Shown: positions 20,233 through 29,653 of the stretch, one piece after another | Layout of the letters: each line of letters opens with the position of its first letter | Position numbering within the stretch: position 1 is the first letter of the stretch | Assembly (NCBI GenBank): GCA_964531735.1 | Contig: CAZHGD010000036.1 | Span: forward strand, 1-51,715 | From: CAZHGD01 sp964531735 | GTDB taxonomy: Bacteria > Armatimonadota > UBA10988 | Reading direction: 5' to 3' | DNA: 51,715 bases | Notes under the pieces: model-generated | What the model was told of the DNA's origin: nothing | The model's input: only the letters and a program-made list of their open reading frames with translations | Databases searched by the model: none | Program-made: the position numbers and the translations under genes

Positions 20233-21345
20233 CTACTGGCCCGCCGACACCGTCACGCCACCCACGATGACGCGTGGCGTCTGCGTGCCCGCGATGAGGT
20301 TGCCGACCGACACCACCGTCAGGCGGCGCGGGTCGGCGGCCTGGTAGTGCAGGCCGACACTGCGGGGCGTGCCGGCGCCGCGGATCCCGTTGCCCATCAC
20401 GACGACCTGGCCGGCGCCGTAGTTGACCGCCAGCGACAGGTAGCGGTACTCGGACTTGACCTGCTTCTCGCCACCGAAGCCGAAGATGCGGTTGTGGGCG
20501 ATGGTCGAGACCGAATCGCCTTGCACCGTGCCGCGGATGCCGCACCAGACGCCGGCCTCGTCGGTCTCGCCGAAGCCTTCCAGGTAGTTGTCGCTGATGG
20601 TGGTGGCGAACAGCCGGTGGGCGTAGATGGCGTCGTGCGGCACACCGTAGACGTGGTTGCGCGTGACCATCCAGCCCGCGGCGTTGTCCAGGTGGATGCC
20701 GTCGGCGCCGGAGCTGGCGATCCAGTTGTCGCTCAGCGTCCAATCGGTCACGGAGTTGCCTGGGTCCTCGACGAAGATGCCGTGCCGGCCCGAGTTCTCC
20801 ACGAAGTTGCCGACAATACGGCCGTTGACCTGGGTGTTCTTCAGCCGCGTGCCGTTGGCGCTCAGACTGGTCAGCCGCAACCCGTCGCTGCCCATGTTCG
20901 TGATGGTCAGGTCCTCCACCGAGGTCAGCCACGACCGGAGCACCAACCCGGCGGTCCTCGCGCCGGGGTTGCCCTGGCGGTTGCCGTCGAGCGTCAGGTG
21001 CCGCACCGCCGTCGGCGCGTCGGTCCACTCCTGGTTGTCCAGCCAGACCGACGAGGCCAGGAGGGCGGGCAAGCCGGCACCGTCGGCCTGCTTCAGGATG
21101 GTGCCCGCACGGCTCTCGCCGCGGTAGGCGCGCTGGCCGCGCAGCCGAATGGTCTGGTTGATCAAGAAGGTGCCGCGCAGCACCATCTCGGCGCCTTCGG
21201 GGCTGGCCGCAATGGCGGCGTTGAGGGTCGCGGCGTCGGCGAGCGTGTTCGTGCCCACGATCAGAATCGGTTCGGCCGCCGCAACGGCGCCGACCAGACC
21301 GAGCAGCACCGGCCAGACGACCCGAGCGCAGCGAGACGTGGTCAT
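20233..21345 (-). CDS. Secreted right-handed parallel beta-helix protein (pectate lyase-like fold)
   Basis: This is a 370-aa exported protein with a signal peptide at about 1-24 (VVWPVLLGLVGAVAAA). Repeating short segments such as LTLDGNRQGNPG, LTITNMGSDGLRL, GNFVENSGRHGIFVED, DNWIASSGADGIHLDN and HNRIFGFGG are the coils of a PbH1-type beta-helix. Such proteins are polysaccharide lyases, hydrolases or epimerases; the exact activity cannot be assigned. It lies 13 nt downstream of the GH5 gene on the same strand, so the two probably form an operon for polymer breakdown. Confidence 0.8.
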   Translation of the reverse strand: MTTSRCARVVWPVLLGLVGAVAAAEPILIVGTNTLADAATLNAAIAASPEGAEMVLRGTFLINQTIRLRGQRAYRGESRAGTILKQADGAGLPALLASSVWLDNQEWTDAPTAVRHLTLDGNRQGNPGARTAGLVLRSWLTSVEDLTITNMGSDGLRLTSLSANGTRLKNTQVNGRIVGNFVENSGRHGIFVEDPGNSVTDWTLSDNWIASSGADGIHLDNAAGWMVTRNHVYGVPHDAIYAHRLFATTISDNYLEGFGETDEAGVWCGIRGTVQGDSVSTIAHNRIFGFGGEKQVKSEYRYLSLAVNYGAGQVVVMGNGIRGAGTPRSVGLHYQAADPRRLTVVSVGNLIAGTQTPRVIVGGVTVSAGQ

Positions 21346-21358
21346 GACAGCCCTTTCG

Positions 21359-22873
21359 TCATCGGTTCTCGCCTCGCCAGAGCTGCCCGAGCAGCGCGGC
21401 GAGGGGTTGCTGCGAGACATACTGCCCGCCGTCCTTGACCCACGCGGCCATGCTCCCGCGGCCGGTCGTCTCGCGCCAGTTCCAGTAGGTCCAGGGCACG
21501 CCGAGCCGGTTGAGGATCTCACCCACGTCGCGCGGCCACCGCAGGCCCGAGCCGTCCGGATTGCTCTGCGAGCAGCCGAACTCGCCGCAGTACAGGGGGA
21601 CGCGGTGGCGTCGCGAGAACGCGATCGCCGGGCGGATCTTGGCCTCCAGCCAGGCGCGGTCGACCGGCTCGGTGGTGTCGGCGAACCAGGCGATCATCGG
21701 GTAGGTGAACCCGGTGGCCGCCTTGGTCTTCACCCAGCAGCGGAGCACGCACTTGGCGCCCGACTGCACCGCGAGGTCAGTGCCGCACACCCAGGCGTTG
21801 TAGGAGTCCGTGCCGACGATGCGCAGGCTGCCCGGCGCGCTGTGCCCTTCCTGGCCATCCCACGCAAACCGCCCGGCCGTCTGGCGTTCCAGCTTCCAGC
21901 CGCGGTCGCGTGCCTTGGCGTCGAAGGCGGTGTTCCGGCCCAGGTCGGTCGGGCGCCCGTCGATGCTCAACTCGACGTCATCAAGCCAGGCCGTGCCGCC
22001 GTTGGTGTCTGAGCGCAGCATGAGCGTGCCGCGGGTGGCCTTGGCCGGCACCGCGAAGCTCTTCTCCAGCAACTGCCAGTCGCCATCACCCGTGGCACCC
22101 CAGCGCTCCGGTGAGTTGCCGAGCCACTGGCTGGCGGTCCGGGTCTGGCCCGGATACGAGGCCGCGTGATGCGTCACCTCGCCCGGCGAGTACATGTGGA
22201 AGGTGTAGAGCAGCCGCGGGCGCGGCAGCACGATGTCGTCGGTCAGGCCGCTGACATCGCTCCACTGCCAGCCCGAGACCACCACCAGCCGCTCCGGATC
22301 CTCGGCACGGAGGGCATCGATGGCCCGCAGACACAGACCGCGGTACTCGGCCTTGGTGTAACCGTCCGGCGGCGCGGGCTCGTTCATCAGCTCGTAGGCC
22401 AGCAGGCGGTCGTGGTGGCGATAGCGCCTCGCGAGCTGCGACCACAGGCGCAGGAACTGCGCTTGGTAGTTGCTGTCGCGCCAGAGCAGGTTCTTGCCGC
22501 CGAAGCAGTACGGCGCCGGAGCACACCCGCCCGGCGGCTCGTGGCAGTCGAGCACGAACCACAGCCCGGCCTCGTCAGCCCAGCGGCACATCGAGTCGAG
22601 CAGCACCAGTCCCTCGCCGCCCAGTTCGTCAGTGCCCGGCTTGGTAATCTTCGTCCACCAGAAGGCGATCCGCACCAGGTTGGCGCCGGCGTCCCGCATT
22701 CGTCGCGCGTCACCGGGCTCGACGCAGTCCCACCAGCCCCAGTTGGCGCCGCGCAGCGCCAGCGGCCGGCCGTCAGCACCGACCAGCGCCAGGCCGTCGG
22801 GCGACGGACCCACCGGGGCCGCCGCGCATAGACCGCCGGCGGCAAGCAGAGCCAAGAGCCAGGCTTGGCGCAT
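21359..22873 (-). CDS. Secreted GH5-family glycoside hydrolase with inserted CBM-like domain
   Basis: This is a 504-aa exported (beta/alpha)8 glycosidase, cellulase/mannanase type. The signal peptide is at about 1-19. GH5 landmarks are LRGANWGWWD near residue 40, the acid/base E165 in LMNEP, HMY near residue 230, and the nucleophile E431 in YCGEFGCS. The usual distance between the two catalytic glutamates in GH5 is roughly 90-160 residues; here it is 266. A beta-rich stretch at about 245-375, containing GTLMLRSDTNGGTAWLDDVE, is inserted after the HMY strand and looks like a carbohydrate-binding jelly roll. The WNWRE strand follows at about 467. GAGGAG lies 7 nt before the start. It is upstream of the beta-helix gene in a likely two-gene operon. 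Confidence 0.88.
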   Translation of the reverse strand: MRQAWLLALLAAGGLCAAAPVGPSPDGLALVGADGRPLALRGANWGWWDCVEPGDARRMRDAGANLVRIAFWWTKITKPGTDELGGEGLVLLDSMCRWADEAGLWFVLDCHEPPGGCAPAPYCFGGKNLLWRDSNYQAQFLRLWSQLARRYRHHDRLLAYELMNEPAPPDGYTKAEYRGLCLRAIDALRAEDPERLVVVSGWQWSDVSGLTDDIVLPRPRLLYTFHMYSPGEVTHHAASYPGQTRTASQWLGNSPERWGATGDGDWQLLEKSFAVPAKATRGTLMLRSDTNGGTAWLDDVELSIDGRPTDLGRNTAFDAKARDRGWKLERQTAGRFAWDGQEGHSAPGSLRIVGTDSYNAWVCGTDLAVQSGAKCVLRCWVKTKAATGFTYPMIAWFADTTEPVDRAWLEAKIRPAIAFSRRHRVPLYCGEFGCSQSNPDGSGLRWPRDVGEILNRLGVPWTYWNWRETTGRGSMAAWVKDGGQYVSQQPLAALLGQLWRGENR

Positions 22874-22986
22874 CAGCGTGCTCCTCGTCGGCCCATGCTA
22901 CCACACCGCCTGGTCCGTCTGGCCTTGGCCGCCGGGCGGCCGAGGAACATCGCCCCCTGGGGCGTATCGCCCACTGGAGCCAGACC

Positions 22987-23877
22987 ATGCTGGTAGACAT
23001 CCACGTGCATTGCTGCCGGGCGCGGCATCCGCAGCTCACCCGGCCCAACGGTTCGGCGTATCCCACGCCCGAACGCCTCATCGCCATGATGGACGCCGCC
23101 GGCATCACGCACGCGGTGCTGATGTCCGTGGTGAATCCGGAGTTCCGCTACACCATCGTCACGCCCGAGGAGACGCTGGGCATCGTAGCGCAGTACCCCG
23201 ACCGCATCGTCCCGTTCTTCGGCTGTGACCCGCGGTTCGTGGGCAACAGCCCGAACAGCGACTTCCGCCCGATGCTACGCGCTTTCGTCGCCATGGGCGG
23301 CAAGGGCATCGGCGAGTACATTCCCAACCTGCCGTTCGATGACCCGCTGAACCTGAACTTCTTCGCCCAGGTTGAGGAGATCGGCTTGCCGCTGACCTTC
23401 CACGTCGGCCACCAGAGCCAGGGCTGTTACGGCTGTGTCGACGACCCCGGCCTGCCGCGCCTGGAACGGGTCCTGCGGGCCTTCCCCAAGCTGACGTTGC
23501 TGGCCCATTCGCAGACGTTCTGGGCCGAGATCAGCGCCGACGTGGACCCGGCGCAGCGCGGCGCCTATCCGACCGGCCCGGTCACACCGGGTCGCGTGGT
23601 CGAACTGTTGCGCGCGTACCCCAACCTCCATGGCGACCTGTCGGCCGGTAGCGGCTTCAACGCCATCAGCCGCGACCCGGAGTTCGGCTACGGCTTCCTC
23701 GAGGAGTTCCAGGACCGGCTCTACTTCGGCACCGATATCGCCAACGACCCGCAAGACCTGCCCATCGTGCCCTACTTCCGCAAGCTGCGCGAGGAGAAGC
23801 TGGTCTCGGCCGAGGCGCTGGACAAGATCTGCTGGCGCAACGCCGACCGGCTCCTCAACCTGGGACTGGCCGGCTGA
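22987..23877 (+). CDS. Amidohydrolase-superfamily metal-dependent hydrolase (Amidohydro-rel type)
   Basis: This is a 296-aa cytoplasmic TIM-barrel hydrolase. HVH at residues 6-8 (after LVDI) is the N-terminal metal pair. Further candidate ligands are H in FHVGHQ, H in LLAHSQTFW and D in FGTDIAND near the C-terminus. The family includes decarboxylases (ACMSD-like), lactonases and hydrolases of sugar acids; the substrate is not readable. GGAG lies 7-10 nt upstream of the ATG. It is divergent from the GH5 gene (113 bp) and convergent with the esterase gene, with a hairpin in between. A second, shorter member of the same superfamily is encoded at 46565. Confidence 0.85.
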   Translation: MLVDIHVHCCRARHPQLTRPNGSAYPTPERLIAMMDAAGITHAVLMSVVNPEFRYTIVTPEETLGIVAQYPDRIVPFFGCDPRFVGNSPNSDFRPMLRAFVAMGGKGIGEYIPNLPFDDPLNLNFFAQVEEIGLPLTFHVGHQSQGCYGCVDDPGLPRLERVLRAFPKLTLLAHSQTFWAEISADVDPAQRGAYPTGPVTPGRVVELLRAYPNLHGDLSAGSGFNAISRDPEFGYGFLEEFQDRLYFGTDIANDPQDLPIVPYFRKLREEKLVSAEALDKICWRNADRLLNLGLAG

Positions 23878-23881
23878 GCAC

Positions 23882-23932
23882 GGGCCGACCGCGGCGGCAA
23901 CTCGCTTCGCCGGCCGCTCACCGTGTCGGCCC
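23882..23932. terminator. Convergent intergenic stem-loop
   Basis: GGGCCGAC (23882-23889) and GTCGGCCC (23925-23932) form an 8-bp stem enclosing a second short GC pairing (23891-23895 with 23913-23917). It fills the 55-bp gap between the amidohydrolase and esterase stops. Its position suggests a shared bidirectional terminator, though there is no U-tract. Confidence 0.4.
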
Positions 23933-25075
23933 TCACCGCAGCCAGGTGTCCCACCAGTCGAACGCCTCGGCCTGCATCGGCCGGTCGAACTTGTGGCCAC
24001 CGGGGTAGAACGAGCACCGGTAGCGGTCGCTGGCCCCGGCCCTGGCGAAGACGTCGCCCAGGATGCGGTCGGCGCGGTGCATCTCGCTGAGGGTGAACAG
24101 CCCGTCCTCGTTGCAGTTCTGGACCAGCGTCGGCAGCGGCACGCGCAGGCCAAGGATCTCGGGGAAGTCGAAGTCCTGGGGCAGACCGGGCACGAACATC
24201 ATCCAGGTGTGCGTGTAGCCTTTGGCCAGCAGGCAATCGCGCCAGGTGGTCATGAGGCCGACGCACACCGCGCAGCGGATGCGGTCGTCGGTGCCGGCCA
24301 GGAACACCGTGCGCATGCCCCCACCCGACAGCCCGCCACAGCCGACCCGCGGCGGGTCCACGTCGTCACGGGCGCAGAGCAGGTCCAGGGCGATGCGGTC
24401 CTCGGCCAGCCAGACGCCGGGCCACGAGGTGCCGGCGCAGCACAGCGACTTGGCCATGACGTGCTCGTGCGTTGCGGCCCAGGCATTGTAGGCGGCGACC
24501 TCGTCCTCGCGCTCGTCGGGCCCGGGATCGGTCAGGCCGCCGCGAATGACCTCCGGCACGTCGGCCAGGCGCACCCGCCGGCTGTCGAAAGGGAACGCAT
24601 CGGGCACCAACACGGCATAGCCCCGTCGGGCGATCTCGTTGGCCCAGGCAGTGCCGGCATACCCGTCGTGCCGGTGACGAGCCAGGATCGGGTGCAATGG
24701 CTGGCCGACGTCGGCGATCTTGCGCCGGCCAAAGAACTTCAGTCCGCCGTGGTCGTGCAGCGCCAACAGCGCCGGCAGCCGGCCGGTCGCCCCGGCGGGC
24801 TTGAGGAAGTAGGCGCGCGTCGGCGGACCCATCGGGAGTTGCCAAGACAACTCCTCGACGTGCAGGCCCTCATGCTCGCCAACGCGCTCGACGGTCACCG
24901 CCGGCGCGGCGCCCAGCGCGGGTGAGGCCAGCCGCTCAGCCAGCCGCGCGCGGGCCGCCGCGCGCCAGGCATCCAGGTCGGTCCAGGCCTCATGGCGGAA
25001 CGAGAAGGGCCGCGGCGCATCGCCCATCAACGAGGCGGCCCAGGCGCCATAGGCGCCGATCAGATTCGGCGACAT
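23933..25075 (-). CDS. Alpha/beta hydrolase, acetyl-xylan-esterase / Abhydrolase_7-type
   Basis: This is a 380-aa cytoplasmic alpha/beta hydrolase. The nucleophile elbow is GLSGG inside GCGGLSGGGMRT (about residue 250), preceded by DPPRVGCGG. The likely catalytic histidine is in PGGHKFD near residue 361. LLALHDHGG near residue 105 forms the oxyanion region. Family members remove acetyl or methyl esters from sugars or act as dienelactone-type hydrolases. There is no signal peptide, so the substrate would be an imported oligosaccharide or small ester. GGGAG precedes the ATG by about 7 nt. It lies 157 bp downstream of a related hydrolase and probably belongs to the same minus-strand group as the URO-D gene. 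Confidence 0.82.
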   Translation of the reverse strand: MSPNLIGAYGAWAASLMGDAPRPFSFRHEAWTDLDAWRAAARARLAERLASPALGAAPAVTVERVGEHEGLHVEELSWQLPMGPPTRAYFLKPAGATGRLPALLALHDHGGLKFFGRRKIADVGQPLHPILARHRHDGYAGTAWANEIARRGYAVLVPDAFPFDSRRVRLADVPEVIRGGLTDPGPDEREDEVAAYNAWAATHEHVMAKSLCCAGTSWPGVWLAEDRIALDLLCARDDVDPPRVGCGGLSGGGMRTVFLAGTDDRIRCAVCVGLMTTWRDCLLAKGYTHTWMMFVPGLPQDFDFPEILGLRVPLPTLVQNCNEDGLFTLSEMHRADRILGDVFARAGASDRYRCSFYPGGHKFDRPMQAEAFDWWDTWLR

Positions 25076-25232
25076 GTGGGGGCTCCCAACGGCGGATACG
25101 GCCGGCGTGGGGCCGAACCTGCCACGGCGTTCGCGTGCGTTGGCAAGTCCCGCCGGTTGCGCGGCGCGGGCCAGCCGCGGTGACTGCCGCACCGATGGCC
25201 TGGCCGGCCCGGCGGGTCGGGCGTGGCGACGG

Positions 25233-26267
25233 CTACAGGTACTTCGCGAAGAACTCGTGCGCCCGGTGGTTGGCGAAGCCGTGCTCACCGGGGTGCACCT
25301 CCGGCCAGAGATCGGCCGCGACGCCGGCCGCCCGATAGATCTTCTGCAGCGCCGCGAAGCCTGCGAGTTGGTCCTCGATGGGGAAGCAGGTGTCGTGGAT
25401 CCCCATCTCGATCAGCAGCGGCCGGGGCGCGATCAGGCCGGCGATGTCCGGCACGTCGAAGTACTTGTAGATGCCCGGCACCATCTGGCTGCCACACCAG
25501 TTGGCGCGGTTGATGGCGAAGCTCTTCCAGGGGTTCAGGTAGCCGATGATGTCGGCGCACCTGATCCGCGGCTCGGCCGCGGTGGCGAACGTCGTCATCG
25601 TGCCGCCCTGGCTCAGCCCCATCATGCCGATGCGCTCAGGATCCACTTCAGCGCGGCTCTGCAGATAGTCCACGCAGCACTTCATGTCCCAGATGTTGAG
25701 CGTCAGCGTGTAGACGCCCCACATGGCGCCGCGCAGGAAGTGGACATTGCACTTGTCGCGGCCCGGATAAGGGTTGCCGCCGTCGGCGCGCTCACCGAAC
25801 ACCCGCAGGTCGGGCGAGATGGTCAGATAGCCGGCGCGGGCCATGAGCTCGCCGTAGTTGTAACAGTGCGCGTCGATGTTGGCCGCCAGCCCGGCGCTGC
25901 TCCGGTTGCCCGCCACCGGCTCCTTGCCGTACTCGCCATGGCCGTGGCTACACAGGATGGCGGCGTTCTGCCGGTTGGCCGGCATGCTCGCCGGCCGCAG
26001 CACCACACAGGGCACCGACATGTGCTCCTCGGAGTCGAAGATCACCCGCTCGCGGATGAGCCCGTCCTCCTCGACCGAGTAGATGATCTCCGGTTCGAGC
26101 GCGACCGGCTGCGGGAACTCGCCGAGCAGCTCGAAGAACCGCTCGCGGGCGCGCGCCTGCCAGTCGTCGAACTCGGCGCGGCTGTCGCCCCGGAAGCTCA
26201 GCAGCGGCACCCAGTGCTCGGCCATCTGGTTGAAGTAGTCGATCATCGAGAAGTTGCGATGAGCCAT
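25233..26267 (-). CDS. Alpha/beta hydrolase, acetyl-xylan-esterase / dienelactone hydrolase-like
   Basis: This 344-aa cytoplasmic alpha/beta hydrolase is a distant paralogue of the next gene downstream. The nucleophile is in MMGLSQGGTMT (about residue 222), and the probable histidine is in HPGEHGFANH near the C-terminus. LCSHGHGEYG (about 107-116) supplies the oxyanion region. It fits the acetyl xylan esterase/Abhydrolase_7 group. CGGAGC lies about 8 nt before the start. Spacing to the upstream URO-D-family gene is 46 bp, so co-transcription is likely. Two unequal copies of one hydrolase family side by side suggest two ester types on one substrate. Confidence 0.82.
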   Translation of the reverse strand: MAHRNFSMIDYFNQMAEHWVPLLSFRGDSRAEFDDWQARARERFFELLGEFPQPVALEPEIIYSVEEDGLIRERVIFDSEEHMSVPCVVLRPASMPANRQNAAILCSHGHGEYGKEPVAGNRSSAGLAANIDAHCYNYGELMARAGYLTISPDLRVFGERADGGNPYPGRDKCNVHFLRGAMWGVYTLTLNIWDMKCCVDYLQSRAEVDPERIGMMGLSQGGTMTTFATAAEPRIRCADIIGYLNPWKSFAINRANWCGSQMVPGIYKYFDVPDIAGLIAPRPLLIEMGIHDTCFPIEDQLAGFAALQKIYRAAGVAADLWPEVHPGEHGFANHRAHEFFAKYL

Positions 26268-26313
26268 CGGTGGTGCTCCGTGTCGGTGGTGGCGTGTCCG
26301 CACCGCGGTCGGG

Positions 26314-27552
26314 TCAGTTGGCGCCCACGACCTCCATGGCGATACGCGCCCATGCGGTCAGCCGTTCGGGCTCGTAGCGCACGGTACTGATGTCCTTCAG
26401 GATGAACTCCAGGGGACAGCCGTGCGCCTCACAGGCCCGGCGCGTCGCCGCCAGGTGCTCACGCACCTGATCGGCGTGGAACCCGTCGGTGGCCAGCAGC
26501 GCCGGCGTCGGCTTGCGCGAGTAGACGTAGTCGCCGCCAATCTCGGCCGCGCCGCGGTCTTCGTCGACCCACGGGCTCATCGAGACCTTGCGCACGTTCG
26601 GGAGCTGGCGCACTTCGGCCATCTTGCGGTCGAGCGGGTCGCAGCAACCGTAGTAGACCAGGCCGAACCGCTCGCAGATGCGGCTGGCGTAGTCCACTTC
26701 GAACTCCTTGAACATGGCCGGCGAGACGGTGGAGAACATCTGCGCCAAGCCGAACATCCACATGTCCTTGGCGCGCGGCCGCGCCGGGTCGTACCCATCG
26801 GCGGGCAGCTCGTCGGTCCAGGCCCCGGTGCAGTGGATCAGGCTCTGCGGGCCCGACAGCAGACCTTGCGCTTCGAGCTGGTCGAGCATGACCAGATAAC
26901 CGTCGGTCAGGCGGCCCACCAACCGGTGCATGTAGTCGGGCCGGTCCACCAGAGCGTAGAGAGCGCCTTCGACGCCCATCCAGGTGGAAATCGGGTCCCA
27001 GAGCGACAGGTAGGGATCGGCGCCCCACGGCCGCACCTCGAGCAGGCCGTCGAAGACCTCGTGCGCGATGGCCAGGCGGCGCGCGGTCTCGTCGGCGTCG
27101 TGGCTGACCTGGGGCATCTGGATGCGCGCCAGGTCGTCCTCGGTCTCGAACTGGTTGAGGAATCTGTGGCCGACCACCGAGTTGGTCGGGTCGGTCACGG
27201 CGGTCTGCTCGCGAATGCCAATGCCGAAGCCGGTGTTGCGAATGGCCAGCGGTACGCGAATGAACGGCTCCACGACCATGTCGACGGCGAAGTGCCGCCA
27301 CTGGTAGAGCGTCCGGCGCAACTCGCCCTCGTAGTACTGGCACCAGGGATCGGTGCAGCGGATGACCAACTCGTCGCCACGGGCCATCTCGTTCCAGCAG
27401 ACCTGGTCGATCATGACCATCGGCCGCACTGGCTGCCGCGCGTTGAGCCGGCGCCACAGCTCGCGCTTCTCCTCCTGCTGCGGCAACGCGGCAATCTCGG
27501 CCGCCTGTCCAGCCAGGTCGCGGAGGGTACCAACGTCGGTCCGGTTCAGCAT
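26314..27552 (-). CDS. Uroporphyrinogen decarboxylase (URO-D) family protein, MtaA/CmuA-like
   Basis: This is a 412-aa cytoplasmic TIM-barrel protein of the URO-D superfamily. That group covers haem-pathway HemE and cobamide- or coenzyme-M-linked methyltransferases. The sequence has the catabolic-type N-terminus (LNARQPVRPMVMIDQVCWNEM) rather than HemE's, and it ends with VRYEPERLTAWARIAMEV. No haem genes are nearby. Many soil bacteria carry numerous such paralogues beside sugar-utilisation genes, with unknown substrates; a methyl-transfer or O-demethylation role is possible. GGAGAG lies just upstream of ATG 27552. It heads the minus-strand group with the two esterases and is divergent from the transporter-like gene. 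Confidence 0.78.
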   Translation of the reverse strand: MLNRTDVGTLRDLAGQAAEIAALPQQEEKRELWRRLNARQPVRPMVMIDQVCWNEMARGDELVIRCTDPWCQYYEGELRRTLYQWRHFAVDMVVEPFIRVPLAIRNTGFGIGIREQTAVTDPTNSVVGHRFLNQFETEDDLARIQMPQVSHDADETARRLAIAHEVFDGLLEVRPWGADPYLSLWDPISTWMGVEGALYALVDRPDYMHRLVGRLTDGYLVMLDQLEAQGLLSGPQSLIHCTGAWTDELPADGYDPARPRAKDMWMFGLAQMFSTVSPAMFKEFEVDYASRICERFGLVYYGCCDPLDRKMAEVRQLPNVRKVSMSPWVDEDRGAAEIGGDYVYSRKPTPALLATDGFHADQVREHLAATRRACEAHGCPLEFILKDISTVRYEPERLTAWARIAMEVVGAN

Positions 27553-27638
27553 GACAGCTCTCCGCGCGGGGCGTTCGCGCCACCGCGGGCGATGCCTGCC
27601 GAGCGGCCACGAATGATCGGCGCCAGCCGGGCACGCGC

Positions 27639-27667
27639 TTGCCTCACGGCCCACACGCCGTTACAAT
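27639..27667 (+). promoter_or_regulatory. Candidate sigma-70 promoter for the OPT-like membrane protein gene
   Basis: TTGCCT (27639-27644) and TACAAT (27662-27667) are spaced by exactly 17 bp. Start codon 27690 lies 23 bp downstream, leaving a short leader that includes GTGAGG. It sits in the 137-bp divergent gap opposite the URO-D gene. Confidence 0.5.
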
Positions 27668-27689
27668 CCGCGGTGAGGCACCCGACTCG

Positions 27690-29603
27690 ATGGCCCACAC
27701 CGACCGCTGCGACGCCTTCCCCTGGCGCGGTTTGCTGCTCGGCGCCTTGCTCATTCCGCCCACCACGCTGTTCGGCGTCTACGCGTACATCGTCGCCCAA
27801 GCCTGCCTATGGACCCAAACCTCGCTGCTCCGCGGGCCGGTGTTCGTGCTGTTCTGGCTGGTGGTGCTGAACCTCGGCCTGCGGCGGCTGCGCTCGAGGC
27901 TGGCCCTCGCCGAACATGATCTGCTGCTCATCTACGTCATGCAGTGCGTGGCCACCGCTGTCGGCGGCATCGGCTGGTGCCAGTTCATCGTGCCGACGCT
28001 CGGCTCGGCCAGCTACTACGCCACCCCCGAGAACGGCTACGCCGCGTTCCAGGAGTACCTGCCGCGGGCCTGGTGCATCAGCGCGCCTCAAGTCGTGCAG
28101 AACCTCTATCGCGGCCACTCCTCGCTCTACCAGGCGCTCAACTGGCAGGCCGTGCTGCGGCCGTTCTGCGTCTGGTCGGCGTTCATGGTGCTGCTCGCCG
28201 GACTGGGTCTCTGCGTCGGCCAGCTCCTGCGCGAGCAGTGGGTCAGCCGTGAGCGGCTGACCTTCCCGCTGACCTACCTGCCGCTGGAGGTGTCGCGGGA
28301 CGGCGGCGCACCGGCGGTCTGGGGCAACCGGTTGCTCTGGCTCGGGTTCGGCCTGGCCGCGTTCGTCGACTGCGTCAACGGACTGCACTACCACATTCCG
28401 GCGGTGCCCGAGATCCTGGTCAAGCCGGCCGACGCGCTGCGCATCGACCAGTCCTGGACCACTCGGCCCCTGAGCGCCCTGCGGCCGTTCGTGCTCAGCT
28501 TCTACCCGTTCATGATCGGGATCGGGTTCCTGCTGACCCTCGACGTGGCCTTCTCGTGCTGGGCCTGGTACCTGCTGATCAAGCTGTTCGGCCTGGTCTC
28601 GGTCAACCTCGGCTGGAGCGACTCGCCCCTGCGGTCGGGCGCCTTCCCCTATCTGCCCGAGCAAGGCGTGGGCGCGTTCGCCGCGCTCGCCGGTATCGCG
28701 CTCTGGCGCTCCCGCCACGAGCTGTCGGCCATCGTGCGGCGGGGCGCGAGCCTCAACCAGACGGCGGTGCTCGGCGCGCTGGCCTGCCTCGGCTTGTTGC
28801 TCGTGTTCTGGGCGCGGTTCGGCCTGCCGGCCTGGGTCGGCGCCGGCTGGCTGCTGGTCTACGTGGTCTACGCCGTAGGCTGCTCGCGGATCGTCAGCGA
28901 GACCGGTTCGGGCTGGGTCCTGTCGCCGCGGCTGACGCCCTACCAGGTCGTGCTGCAGTCGTCGCTCTCGTCCCGGCTGAACCCGCGCGCCAGCACGGTC
29001 GCCGCCTGGTTGATGCCGTTCGACCTCGACTTCCGCGACGCAGCGATGCCGCAGTACCTGCAGGCCATGCGGCTGCTGCCCGACGACGGCGGCCGGCGCC
29101 GGCCGCTCCAGGCGGCGCTGGTGCTGGCCACGGTGATCGGCATCGTCGCCGGCCTGTGGGCGCATCTGCATGTCTACTTCCAGTACGGCGTGGACAGCGC
29201 GCTGACGCGCCGGTGGCCGGCGCAGGTGGGCCGACAGCCGTTCGACCTGCTGGCCAACCTGCTGAAGGGCAATCCGCCGCAGCCATACGGACTCGCCGGC
29301 GTGGCCTGCGGCGGCGCCTTGCTCACGGCCCTCGTGGTGGCCCGCAGCCGGATCCTGGCCTGGCCGCTGCATCCCATCGGCTATGCGTTGGGCACCACGG
29401 TGTCGATGGACTACATGTGGACGCCGTTCCTGATCGCCTGGCTGGCGAAGGTGGTCGTGCTCCGCATGGGCGGCATGGCCGCCTACCGCCAGGCGTTGCC
29501 CTTCTTCCTGGGGCTGATTCTCGGCGACTACGTGGTGCCCCTGGGCTGGGCCTTGTATGGCACCATCAGCGGCACTCAGCAGTACTTGTCATTCCCGCAC
29601 TGA
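27690..29603 (+). CDS. Polytopic membrane protein, OPT-like (DUF6785-type)
   Basis: This is a 637-aa integral membrane protein with about 12-14 hydrophobic segments. Examples are LLLGALLIPPTTLFGVYAYI near the N-terminus, FVLFWLVVLNLGL, FCVWSAFMVLLAGLGLCVGQ and FFLGLILGDYVVPLGWALYG near the C-terminus. The REQWVSRERLTFPLTYLPLE motif between helices and the SRIVSETGSGW motif are recalled from the DUF6784/DUF6785 group. That group resembles oligopeptide-transporter proteins and often sits beside sugar-catabolic genes in Armatimonadota and Planctomycetota. A transporter role is inferred. The ATG at 27690 is preceded by GTGAGG; its neighbour downstream is a hybrid kinase 50 bp away. Confidence 0.75.
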   Translation: MAHTDRCDAFPWRGLLLGALLIPPTTLFGVYAYIVAQACLWTQTSLLRGPVFVLFWLVVLNLGLRRLRSRLALAEHDLLLIYVMQCVATAVGGIGWCQFIVPTLGSASYYATPENGYAAFQEYLPRAWCISAPQVVQNLYRGHSSLYQALNWQAVLRPFCVWSAFMVLLAGLGLCVGQLLREQWVSRERLTFPLTYLPLEVSRDGGAPAVWGNRLLWLGFGLAAFVDCVNGLHYHIPAVPEILVKPADALRIDQSWTTRPLSALRPFVLSFYPFMIGIGFLLTLDVAFSCWAWYLLIKLFGLVSVNLGWSDSPLRSGAFPYLPEQGVGAFAALAGIALWRSRHELSAIVRRGASLNQTAVLGALACLGLLLVFWARFGLPAWVGAGWLLVYVVYAVGCSRIVSETGSGWVLSPRLTPYQVVLQSSLSSRLNPRASTVAAWLMPFDLDFRDAAMPQYLQAMRLLPDDGGRRRPLQAALVLATVIGIVAGLWAHLHVYFQYGVDSALTRRWPAQVGRQPFDLLANLLKGNPPQPYGLAGVACGGALLTALVVARSRILAWPLHPIGYALGTTVSMDYMWTPFLIAWLAKVVVLRMGGMAAYRQALPFFLGLILGDYVVPLGWALYGTISGTQQYLSFPH

Positions 29604-29653
29604 GTGCGGTCCAGCGGGCCCGCAAGGGCCGAGCGTGGCGACAGGTAGGCACT

